From NCBI GenBank assembly GCA_918797485.1, contig CAKKNE010000004.1:930001-994000 (forward strand): a stretch of DNA of 64,000 bases, read 5' to 3'. Below the pieces are notes generated by a model. The model made no database searches and had not been told where the DNA came from. It worked only from the letters and a program-made list of their open reading frames with translations. Source of the stretch: Pelagomonas calceolata. Its lineage: Eukaryota; Sar; Pelagophyceae; Pelagomonadales; Pelagomonadaceae. This document shows, one piece after another, positions 1-8,174 of the stretch (the first letter of the stretch is position 1; every line of letters begins with the position of its first letter). The translations under genes were made by a program, and so were the position numbers.

Positions 1-8
1 GCTGCAAT

Positions 9-754
9 ATGAAGTCCAGCGTGCTTGCGCTGGCTCTTGCCGCCACGGCCGCGCTCCCCGAGGTCGCGTTCCGTGCGATACAAATTTCACGGCGCTTCGC
101 GCTGAATCATCATCGCGTCCTGAGTCCACACACCATCGTACGCAGGTCGAGCCGCGACTTCGCGGCACGAAGGACGACGAGCACCGCGTCGGCGGGCGCA
201 AGCCTAGCTTCGGCCACCACGACGGCTTCCCGGGGCTTCAGATCCAGGACGGCGATGCGTACTCACTGAACTTTCAAGGTCCGGGAAAGGTCCTACATGA
301 AAGAGGATTGCTGGGGAAGGATTGCTGGGGCGAACCCACCATGTGCCCGAATGGCTTTGTGTGCATCCAACGTTGTACCAGTGAATACTACCAATATTGG
401 TGGTCACGCACAACCACAACGCGCTGGTATCATTGCGGGTGACCTGCGTCCTCGACCCATCAGACTCATTTGATGATATGTGTCCCCCACTCCGCAGGCT
501 GCGCCAAAGATGACGGGATTTCGTGGATCCGGAGAAGAGACAAGAGTAACGAGAGAGTAATTTGGCGAGACCGTGAAATGGGTGCTTGCATTGACAAAAA
601 CAATCCATATTATCCCTGCTCTTATTGTCAATGGCCGGGCAATTGCCCGGGAGCAGGAGTTCCAGCATACATGATGGAATGGGAGGACATTTGTAAAAAA
701 AGGGAGGAGATAGCCGATAAGTGTTTTGCTGCGAGAGGTCAATTTAATGGATAG
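9..754 (+). CDS. Secreted cysteine-rich protein, unknown function (3 exons)
   Basis: Exons 9-62, 146-380 and 498-754 splice in frame to 181 aa. The introns are 63-145 (phase 0, weak GTCGCG donor) and 381-497 (phase 1, donor GTGAAT, acceptor CCGCAG). The first 16-18 residues form a signal peptide (MKSSVLALALAATAALP), so export or an endomembrane location is inferred. The mature part has more than a dozen Cys residues, clustered around residues 66-82 and 95-175, with aromatic and charged linkers. This suggests a disulfide-bonded extracellular domain. I recognise no family. Exon 3 is visibly less GC-rich than the neighbouring genes. Splice sites are inferred from frame continuity. The alternative donor at 439 leads to a stop and was discarded. 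Confidence 0.6.
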
Positions 755-1108
755 CGTGCCTCACTCGTCCATTCTGCGGTTAGTGCCCGCCCTGCCGCCG
801 GCCCCGTTCGAGCGCTACCAACGGAACCCCCCCTCCGGGCGCTAGGATTCTGCTTCCGGCATGTCTGACTAAAACTCGTTTACTTAGTAGGCGCGGGCGG
901 CCGTGCGTTGTGGCGGTGACTACTTTTGAGCGTCGGGCTTCGGACCGCTTCGTCTCTGAGATTACTGCGGCCGCAGGCGCGACCAGACTTATCGTCCTTC
1001 AGGAAAAGCAGAGCTAGCGTCTTCGACCCACTAGCTGGTTGGTCTTAGTCAAATGCGCCAGCGCGCCCGGCTTTACTCCGCATAGGTGCACGCAAACAGC
1101 CGTCATCG
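755..1108. other. Intergenic, 354 bp
   Basis: No coding signal was seen. The stretch holds the 3' flank of the Cys-rich gene and the presumed promoter of the aminopeptidase gene, with one copy of the shared palindromic promoter motif at 1013-1035. Confidence 0.6.
1013..1035 (+). promoter_or_regulatory. Palindromic promoter motif, degenerate core
   Basis: GCTAGCG, 9-bp spacer, CACTAGC. Both arms are perfect but the TGTAAGA core is replaced. It lies 74 bp upstream of the aminopeptidase ATG at 1109. Confidence 0.5.
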
Positions 1109-3044
1109 ATGCGCAAACTCTCAACCATGCTGCTCTTGGCGCGCTGCGGCCGCGCCCTCGTCACGCCCGCCGCCGCGGCGGCGCGGAGAGGCCGCGCGCT
1201 CTCGGCAGCGCCCACCTCCTTCCCGCTCAGCAGCAGCAAGACCGTCAAGGTCGAGTACGGCGGCGCGGCCTCGGACTACGCCGGCGATTTACTTTTGTTA
1301 CCGTTCTGGTCCGACAAGGATATTGATGTGGGCGCGGCGACCATCGCGCAGGGCTGGGACGCGGCCTTTGGGGGAGCGCTCACGGAGCTCGCGGAATCCC
1401 AAGAATTCAAGGGGAAGAAGGGCGAGTCCCACGTCTTGACCGTCCCTGGAAGGTTACAAGGTGTCCGGAAAGTAGCGTTAGTTGGACTGGGCCCCAAAGA
1501 TAAAGCTATGGAGGGCTACGCCGCCCTAGGCAAAGCCGTAGCAGAAATAGCGTCAAAAGAAAAGGCGTCGTCCGTCGGCGTCGCGGCGCCTTCGCGAAGC
1601 AGGGACGCCTGGACCTTCGGCGAGCACGTCGAGGCCGTCGCACTGGCGACGTTCGAGGGCTGTTATGTGGACGATAGATTTAGGACGGGCGACAACGTCA
1701 AGAATCCCCCGAAATTATCGTCGTTGGAGTTGGTCGACGAGCCCATGTCGGTCGATGACGTTTCTCCGGACGACGCCTACGCCGCGTCCCTCGAGGAAGG
1801 TCCCCAAGAAAGTGTCGTGTCTGAAGCTGCTGAGAGGGCTCGAGCCTACGCCCAGGGGTCGGCCTTCGCCAAGGACTTGGTCAATGCCCCGCCCAACGTG
1901 TTAACACCTAGAACGTTAGCCATAGCGGCTGTGGAATTGGCCAAAGAACATCAAACGCTGGACTGCACGATCAAGGGGCCCGTGGAGTGCGCTGCGCTGG
2001 GCATGGGCGCGTACTTGGGCGTCGCGCAGGGCGCGTCGTCCGACAACGAGGCGCAATTCGTCCATCTCACCTATAAACGCGGCGTGCCGAAGACGAAGCT
2101 AGCTATTGTTGGGAAAGGTCTCACGTATGATTCAGGAGGCTACAACCTGAAGCCGTCGGCGGGGGGCATGATCGAGCTCATGAAGTTCGACATGGGCGGT
2201 GCGATCTCGGCGTCCCGTCGTGGGGAGGTGCCTCCACGCCGTCGACGCGCGTGGTTTCTTTTTCGATTTTGGGGCCGTTCGGACCGCGAGATGAACGTTT
2301 CCGAACGTCAAGGTCGCGTCGACGCCGTCGACGCGACACAGTATGCTTCGCGCAGGCGCCGCGGCGACGCTCGGCTGCGCCTCGGCCGTCGCTTCCCTGG
2401 AGGTGCCGGACTGTCGCGCGCCGCGTGGAAATCCATTGCAACGCCCGTGATTGCGTTTCCGCACAGGCGAGATCCACTTCATCGTCGCGGCCTGCGAGAA
2501 CATGATCTCCGGCGAGGCCGTGCGGCCCGGAGATGTCTTAACAGCTTCAAATGGGAAGACGATCGAAGTGGCCAATACCGACGCCGAGGGCCGGTTGACG
2601 CTGGCCGACGCCCTCGTGTACGCCGAGAAGCTGCAGCCGGAGGCCATTGTGGATCTCGCGACGCTGACCGGTGCTTGCATCGTGGCGTTGGGCGATGACG
2701 TGGCCGGAGTTTTCACGCAAAGTGATGAGCTCGCAGCGGAACTGTCCAGCGCCTCGAAGAAGGCGAGGGAAGAGGTATGGCGCATGCCCTTGCCCGACGC
2801 CTACGAGGAGCAGATCAAGTCGAAGATCGCTGATTTGGTGAATGTCGGTCCGAGAGCAGGGGGAGCGATCACCGCGGCGCTCTTCCTCGGCCACTTCGTG
2901 GAGGACGTGCCCCACGCGCACGTCGACATCGCGGGCCCGGTCTGGAACGGGAAGGACTCTTGCGCGACCGGCTTCGGGGCGAAGACGATGGCTGCCTGGG
3001 TCGAGGCCCGGGCCGCCGCGTCGGACTTCGGGGCGCCGTTCTAG
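1109..3044 (+). CDS. LAP: Leucine aminopeptidase, M17 family (3 exons)
   Basis: This is a cytosol-aminopeptidase-type dizinc exopeptidase that removes N-terminal residues from peptides. Exons 1109-2198, 2356-2412 and 2467-3044 give 574 aa. The family's metal/catalytic signature NTDAEGRL is near residue 420. Upstream are the Lys/Asp motif [11 protein letters not shown] and FDMGG, and downstream is the conserved [12 protein letters not shown] stretch. The N-terminal 35 residues are Arg/Ala/Ser-rich without acidic residues and probably target an organelle. Both introns are placed by phase (1 and 1) and by restoring the family sequence across MGG-AAATLG and the [10 protein letters not shown] block. 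Intron 1 is a repeated introner-like sequence that recurs in other genes of this window. Confidence 0.93.
2199..2355 (+). mobile_element. Introner-like intron, mixed families B and C, in aminopeptidase
   Basis: A 157-bp GT-AG intron that starts GTGCGATCTCGGCGTCCCG, as the intron at 13367 does apart from T to C at base 2. It holds the GTGGTTTCTTTTTCGA block also found at 12116, 13367 and 51046, the CGTTTCCGAAC block found at 10695, and CGTCGACGCGAC cores. This sharing among unrelated genes marks it as a dispersed element rather than an ordinary intron. Confidence 0.65.
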
Positions 3045-3069
3045 GGCGTAACTTCTTAGGTGTATAGTC

Positions 3070-3669
3070 CTAGCAATTGATCGGAGCACCCAGCACCCGG
3101 CTGCCGTCGCCAGCGTAGACGCGGTTGCGGATGTCCTGGACTAATCGCCACGGGCACATGTTGAACCAGACGAAGAACGCCACCGCTTTCAGCGGAGCAT
3201 CCATGACCTGCCACGGAAGTCCGACGTACGCCCAGATGGCCAGGCCGACGAGGACCGAGCCTCCCAATACGGTCATCTCGCGTGTGACCACGAACTCGTC
3301 GTAGCCGTTCCACGCGGCTTGCGGGTTCGACTGCACGTGGTGGCGGTAGATGCCTTCGACCGGCGAGTCGCGCGGCAAGCACCGCACGGGGGTGTTGGAC
3401 GGCCACGACCCCGAGGCCCTCCGGGCGACGAAGCGCCGCATGTCATTCGTGCTGACCACCAACGGAGGCCCGCCGGCCGTGCCCGGGGCCCCGGGGTTGT
3501 CCCAGCTCGGCGGCCCCATGCGGAGGACCCAGACGGTGTGCTGGATCTCGTCCTCCGTCGGGAGTTTCTGGCCCGTCTGCGGACAGACTCGGCGCCGCGT
3601 GCCCGCGGCATCCACCACGGTCCTGACGGGCCGGCGCGGCTCGAGCCCTCTCGGAGCTTGGCGCACCAT
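3070..3669 (-). CDS. Hypothetical membrane protein
   Basis: A single-exon ORF of 199 aa. The N-terminal half is basic and Pro/Gly-rich, with two Cys. The C-terminal third has two likely membrane segments, around residues 133-153 and 160-176, followed by a short polar tail. The 3' end lies 26 bp from the end of the convergent aminopeptidase gene. No family was recognised; a small organellar membrane-complex subunit is possible but not shown. The gene start faces the ubiquitin-like gene across a divergent promoter containing the palindromic motif. Confidence 0.55.
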   Translation of the reverse strand: MVRQAPRGLEPRRPVRTVVDAAGTRRRVCPQTGQKLPTEDEIQHTVWVLRMGPPSWDNPGAPGTAGGPPLVVSTNDMRRFVARRASGSWPSNTPVRCLPRDSPVEGIYRHHVQSNPQAAWNGYDEFVVTREMTVLGGSVLVGLAIWAYVGLPWQVMDAPLKAVAFFVWFNMCPWRLVQDIRNRVYAGDGSRVLGAPINC

Positions 3670-4112
3670 TTGAGGTCTAGCGTTCGTGCCCGCTTAAGTA
3701 CTCTCTCTCTGAGGAACCTTGACTGATGGTACTTCTTATAATCGGGCGGCGCGAAACGCCTCAATGGCTGTCGACGTAGAAACCCGCGAGCTCTGGAGGC
3801 CCGGGGCTCGATCGCTAGTGAAACGCCTGGCGAAAAAGCGATTATCTAGCGTCCTGTAAGACACTAGCAAGCACAAAAAGCTGCGTTGACAAAACGGCTC
3901 CAAGCAACGCACGGCGGCGCCACCGGAGGCAACGCTTTTCACACTAAAGCACCGAGCCCGCGCTCCGAAAGCAGCGACGCTCCCGCACCAAGATTGACAG
4001 CTGGGGCCCACTCACTGGCCACACAAGTGCCGCTACGTAGCGCTTCGCAAAACGACGTGAGCCGGCGCGAGCAGCGCCGGCGCAGCGAACGATCAAGAAA
4101 CGAGCGCCGCGC
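3670..4112. other. Divergent intergenic promoter region, 443 bp
   Basis: It separates the minus-strand membrane protein from the plus-strand ubiquitin-like gene and contains one strong copy of the palindromic motif. No other feature was recognised. Confidence 0.6.
3845..3868 (+). promoter_or_regulatory. Palindromic promoter motif, strong copy
   Basis: TCTAGCG, spacer TCCTGTAAGA, then CACTAGC, with the full TGTAAGA core. It is 176 bp from the minus-strand ATG at 3669 and 245 bp from the plus-strand ATG at 4113. Confidence 0.65.
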
Positions 4113-5120
4113 ATGGGGGACAAGTACAAGAAAATCGACGGCGCGGGTCCCCCGCCGGGCGCCGACATCGAGCTCAGCGACCGCAAGCCCAAAAGCACAT
4201 CTGATGAAGACGCCTTCGACGTGCGCGTCCTCGACGTGAAGAAGGCCGGCGCTCCCACCATAATACGCGTGCCGAAAAACGGCACCTGTGCCGATCTCAG
4301 AACTGCGGTCGAGGCCGCAATAGAAAACGCCCCTTCTGATAGACAACGATTAATCTGCAACGGCCGGTCGCTCGGCGACGGCTTACTGTCGGAATTTAAT
4401 GTGGTCCCACGGTCACCATTGTGCACGATTCACTTAACGGTAAGGCCCGAAGGGACGCAAGCGTCATCACCCGCATCAAATGAGGTCCCGTACGACGTCA
4501 GTGCCTTGGTGGCCGCCGTCGCGGCGAACCCCCTGCCGTCGGATCCCGCCGCGAGAGCTAGATATCATGTTGCGCGGACGGGCGCGCGCGTGCGGTTGCT
4601 ATCGTCGTTACTCTCCCTGTACTGTGCGGTCGCTGCTCTCGGAGCTTTTTTAGATGCCACGGCGCCGAACTCCGACGGAGACGTCGTGACCATGGTCGGG
4701 CTGGCGATTAATCTGGCCGGCGTTTACGTCGGTGGCGCGGGGATGCGGGCGGCTCGGAGAGGAGACATCCTCTCGGCGTGTCGCTACGACCATGCTTTAC
4801 GAGCACTGGCGGCGTCGTCCTTGGCCTACGAGGCCTACGTTTCTTTAGTAGTGATCCCGGAGGAGGCGCGGCATCGCGCGCCCTGGGACTCGCAAAGACC
4901 ATCAGGGAACGGCACGACCTACACGCAGAACACGTCCGGCGTGTCCCGAGACGATTTGTTTTTGTCGGGCGTCGTGAGCGTATTGCTCTGGGCGTCGATC
5001 TGGCTCGCCTGCCTGAATTCGTCGGCGCAGTACCGGCTCGCCGTGCGCGACCGGGATTCGGCGGGCGTCCGGGCGCCCGACTTGGAAGTGCAGCAGCCGG
5101 GGGACGCGTTTCTCTTATAA
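4113..5120 (+). CDS. Ubiquitin-like-domain multipass membrane protein
   Basis: A single exon of 335 aa. Residues about 30-110 read as a ubiquitin-like beta-grasp domain: regularly spaced hydrophobic strands, a helix after CADLRTAVEAA, and a LICNGRSLGD stretch matching the ubiquitin LIFxGKxLxD turn. Four hydrophobic segments follow, roughly at residues 157-178, 190-212, 228-250 and 283-303. Such Ubl-TM proteins usually sit in the ER or endosomal membrane and recruit p97 or the proteasome; that role is inference. The N-terminus is polar with no signal peptide, and there is no C-terminal GG, so it should not be conjugated. The exact family is not recognised. Confidence 0.65.
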   Translation: MGDKYKKIDGAGPPPGADIELSDRKPKSTSDEDAFDVRVLDVKKAGAPTIIRVPKNGTCADLRTAVEAAIENAPSDRQRLICNGRSLGDGLLSEFNVVPRSPLCTIHLTVRPEGTQASSPASNEVPYDVSALVAAVAANPLPSDPAARARYHVARTGARVRLLSSLLSLYCAVAALGAFLDATAPNSDGDVVTMVGLAINLAGVYVGGAGMRAARRGDILSACRYDHALRALAASSLAYEAYVSLVVIPEEARHRAPWDSQRPSGNGTTYTQNTSGVSRDDLFLSGVVSVLLWASIWLACLNSSAQYRLAVRDRDSAGVRAPDLEVQQPGDAFLL

Positions 5121-5160
5121 CAATATTAGTCTAGGTTGCGTCGCCGGCGACGGCTCGAAG

Positions 5161-7023
5161 CTAGCAGCACTTCGTGGAGCAGTAGGGAAAATGGGGGTGA
5201 GCAAATGCTGTGCCATAAGCGTAGCTGGAATCGCGATACCACCTATCTTCTTGTGGGTTATGAGCTTGACCTGACCCATCGTCGTCCAGAGTGAACACGT
5301 TCGTCGGGTGGCCGTTCACGTATTCCCGCGTGTGCGTTCCGCCACACAAATAGGGAAGCGGCAAACCCAGAAGACAACAGCAACCCGACACTTCGTACTG
5401 ATCCTGGTTAAGCGCCTTCTTCGTAGTGCATAAAATGGGCGCAAGCAGCCCCAACGGCACAATCGGAAAGCAGCCGCACCAGGTCCCCGCGAGGTCCCCG
5501 GCATCGACCTTTTGGAAGGTCCGTTTCTGCGAGTGTGGGCGTTTCTTGAAGCAACAACATCCTTGTTTGGCCATTCCGTTGGCCGAGAACGTCACTCCTT
5601 CCTCGTCTCCTGCGAAGCGCCCCTCCGGCCAGTGGCGAAACTTATTAGTGCCCGGGACGCGAATCTGAACCCCGCCTTCCACGAGCGGGCACGTCACAAG
5701 AATAGGAATGACCGTGGTGCAGCCTGATCTAAACGTCTCGATCGCGTCGGCCCCGAGCGGCACCACGGTCATCGAGGGGCAAATCGTCGGAGCTGGAGTA
5801 CAGGAGCACGCGGCCGAATACCTGCCGCTGATCTCGTCCGTGCTCAGCAGCCCGTCACTCCGCGGGCCGGTGTGAAGGTCCTCCGGCGCGAGCGGCGGCG
5901 CGCGACCGGCCCATTCTCGGAAGCCTCCGCGCGGTAGCGTGACGCGGTAGGCCGCCATTTGGAGCGAAGCTCCAAAATCGTCGACGACGCCCTCGAAGTC
6001 GGCGAAGCGGATATTTTTGTGCTGGTCAGACTCCACGCCGGAGTCCACGCCCAGGACCAAGTCTCGGTGAACATTGACGACCAAGTCTGGGTCTATGACG
6101 AGGGAGATCGACCCGTCCTCGTTGACCTCCCATTCGCGACCGTAGCCCCATGTACCCGCCGTGTACGTTTCTTCGTCGCTCTCGCCGCCGACCCAACTGA
6201 CCCCGGTCCCCTCTCGGTTCCCGGCTTCGAGAACCAGGTCCGCGTCGACGCGCTTGAGGAACTTGCCCTGGACCAGTTGAACGGAGCACGCGTCTCGCGC
6301 CGCCACACATTTTGACTCGGTGTAACGCCCGCCCCAAAACCTTCGTTCTTCAGGGTACATCTTCCCAATTCCACCATTCCCGGGGTTCGACGCGTGGCAA
6401 GTCAAGGGCGCCGCGCCCCCGGCCTGCAGGGCTTGCCAGTGGTCGAAGCGGAGGACGTTTGGGCTGCCCTGCCTCACGAGCACCAACCTCGAATCGATGA
6501 TCCCTTGTGGCGCCATCCCAACAAAGCCGTGCCGCTGGTAGCTCTTGTCCTCCGGGCTGGCGGACCAGGAAACGTAGCGCCAGGGCCCGCCACGGCGCAA
6601 TATGGAGAACGCCGAGGTGCTGGAGGTCATTACAAAAGTGCCACTCGGCGCGCCGTTCTGCACGAGCTCGTCGACGAACTTACTGAAGGCGAGGCGGACG
6701 TTATATTCCTCGACCTCCATCTTGACGGGCATCGCGCGCTCGTTATCGCTCCAGCGACCCCCATATTTCTCGTTCCAGCGCCCGAGGAACTCGATGGAGC
6801 CGCGGGCGCCTCCTGCGCCGGGCTGGACCTCGTCGGCCGCGGCCGGCCCGCGCTCCATCTCCGCGGGCCGCGGCGCGGCCGGGGCTGCCACCGGTGGCGC
6901 GTGCGCGACGGATAGCACCTCACCGTAGCCCTCCGTGTGGCCTCCAGCTGCATCATCGACCACGCCGAGGACCTCTGCGACCGCGGGCGCCACCTTCATG
7001 CTGCCCGTGTAAGTTAGTCGCAC
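5161..7023 (-). CDS. Large hypothetical protein with Cys-rich C-terminus
   Basis: A single uninterrupted ORF of 620 aa, far longer than expected by chance. The first 75 residues are Ala/Pro-rich and disordered. The middle is Trp/Gly-rich with several repeated beta-like stretches, for example around residues 78-120 and 195-290. The last 180 residues carry paired and triple Cys (GCCCFKKR, SGCCCLLG, and a terminal KCC), which suggests metal binding or palmitoylation. No family, signal peptide or clear membrane span was recognised. The start is the first in-frame ATG. Its 3' end meets the convergent ubiquitin-like gene 40 bp away. Confidence 0.55.
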   Translation of the reverse strand: MRLTYTGSMKVAPAVAEVLGVVDDAAGGHTEGYGEVLSVAHAPPVAAPAAPRPAEMERGPAAADEVQPGAGGARGSIEFLGRWNEKYGGRWSDNERAMPVKMEVEEYNVRLAFSKFVDELVQNGAPSGTFVMTSSTSAFSILRRGGPWRYVSWSASPEDKSYQRHGFVGMAPQGIIDSRLVLVRQGSPNVLRFDHWQALQAGGAAPLTCHASNPGNGGIGKMYPEERRFWGGRYTESKCVAARDACSVQLVQGKFLKRVDADLVLEAGNREGTGVSWVGGESDEETYTAGTWGYGREWEVNEDGSISLVIDPDLVVNVHRDLVLGVDSGVESDQHKNIRFADFEGVVDDFGASLQMAAYRVTLPRGGFREWAGRAPPLAPEDLHTGPRSDGLLSTDEISGRYSAACSCTPAPTICPSMTVVPLGADAIETFRSGCTTVIPILVTCPLVEGGVQIRVPGTNKFRHWPEGRFAGDEEGVTFSANGMAKQGCCCFKKRPHSQKRTFQKVDAGDLAGTWCGCFPIVPLGLLAPILCTTKKALNQDQYEVSGCCCLLGLPLPYLCGGTHTREYVNGHPTNVFTLDDDGSGQAHNPQEDRWYRDSSYAYGTAFAHPHFPYCSTKCC

Positions 7024-7130
7024 AATTGTGCTGCCCCCTTGCCTCCGAAATTTGCGTTACGCCGGCTGCGGTTCGAGAGCCGCGCGCAGGCGCTGTGCAA
7101 ATCCGAGCCTGGAATCCTAGCCTACGGGTT

Positions 7131-7691
7131 TTACCCCTTACGCATCCGCAGGATCACGTCCGACGAGTGCGGCACGACTCGCAATTCCGACAGCTCCGGC
7201 TCCTCGTTCGACGAGATCGCGTCGACCACGGTATCAAAATCCATCTGCCCCGCGGGGAAGATGTCCCGCTCCGGCCGCGCCTTGCCCAGGTACTCACCGC
7301 CAATATAACGCACGGCCGTCACGCCCACCAGCACGTCGCCGACGGAGACTTTACCGGACGCGGCCGCGTTGCCCCCCACGTCGATGACTTGAACACCGCG
7401 TGGCTGCGCCGCGGTCCCGATCTCTTCAAAAACAATACCCAGCGGCCGCGCCAAGGCCACCTCGTAGTCGTAGTTCGTGTCGGCCCAGAAATCGAACAAT
7501 TGCTGCTCGTGGCTATATCCACCCGTCTCCGCCGGTGGTGCGGGCGGCATGCCGGCCGCCCCTCGGGGATACTTGACGCCTTCGCCGCAGTACCAGCGGT
7601 CGCCCGTGGCCCGCAAGGCGTTGCTTCTTTTGACGCTTGGCGGCATGAAGGCGCCGGCTGCGCAGATCAGGGCGGTGAGGGCTAGCCTCAT
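7131..7691 (-). CDS. Plastid-targeted PDZ-domain protein
   Basis: A single exon of 186 aa. The N-terminus is a classic bipartite plastid presequence of secondary red algae: signal peptide MRLALTALICAAGA, then Phe (AAGAFMPP) and a basic Ser-containing stretch. Residues about 75-180 look like a PDZ domain: a carboxylate-binding PLGIVFEE loop, then VQVIDVGGNAAASGKVSVGDVLVGV. The protein probably acts as an adaptor in the plastid stroma; PDZ-only plastid proteins of this size are usually uncharacterised. No protease domain is attached. Function beyond PDZ binding is not claimed. Confidence 0.75.
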   Translation of the reverse strand: MRLALTALICAAGAFMPPSVKRSNALRATGDRWYCGEGVKYPRGAAGMPPAPPAETGGYSHEQQLFDFWADTNYDYEVALARPLGIVFEEIGTAAQPRGVQVIDVGGNAAASGKVSVGDVLVGVTAVRYIGGEYLGKARPERDIFPAGQMDFDTVVDAISSNEEPELSELRVVPHSSDVILRMRKG

Positions 7692-8174
7692 GTTTGCTGA
7701 GTGCTTTGCTGAAACCGATGCGTTTTCGTTCAGTTCTCGAAAATGAACGTGCTCAGAGCGCTGCGAATTTATCGGCGGGCTTGCTGCATGGATGGTGAAC
7801 GACTACGCGATCCCAGTGAGAGCGCATGCGCTCACAAAGGTCGGCAAGCCGTCGCAGTCGAGCTGATTTCGGACTGCTCCACAGCGCTTGCAGATTCGCA
7901 GTAGTCCTTGACTGCGAGGAGTACTGGTTGGAAAGACCGCGGGGCGCAACCCCGCACCAGCCCAGCGCCGGCCGGCCGCAACACAAGGCGTGAACGCGGA
8001 CGCGCTGAGCGCGACGGGAACGCGCAGCACGCTATACACTACGCCACCGACGCGTAGCCCAGGAACCATGGAGACCAGCTAGCGGCGGGGCTGCCCGGAC
8101 ACCAGAGCAGCAGCAGGGGGGCTGCCTAGCCTCACGCCGCGCAGCCGTAGCGGGACGGTCCCACGCAACAAGAG
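7692..8174. other. Divergent intergenic region, 483 bp
   Basis: It lies between the PDZ gene and the WW/LRR gene. I see no coding signal. Only a half-site (GCTAGCGG at 8078) of the palindromic motif is present. Confidence 0.5.

Noticed and set aside
2132-3089. Minus-strand ORFs of 217 and 180 aa over the aminopeptidase gene
   Set aside because: They are shadows of M17 exons whose conserved motifs are on the plus strand.
6894-7685. Plus-strand ORF of 263 aa across 6.9-7.7 kb
   Set aside because: It covers parts of two well-supported minus genes, including the PDZ protein with a plastid presequence.
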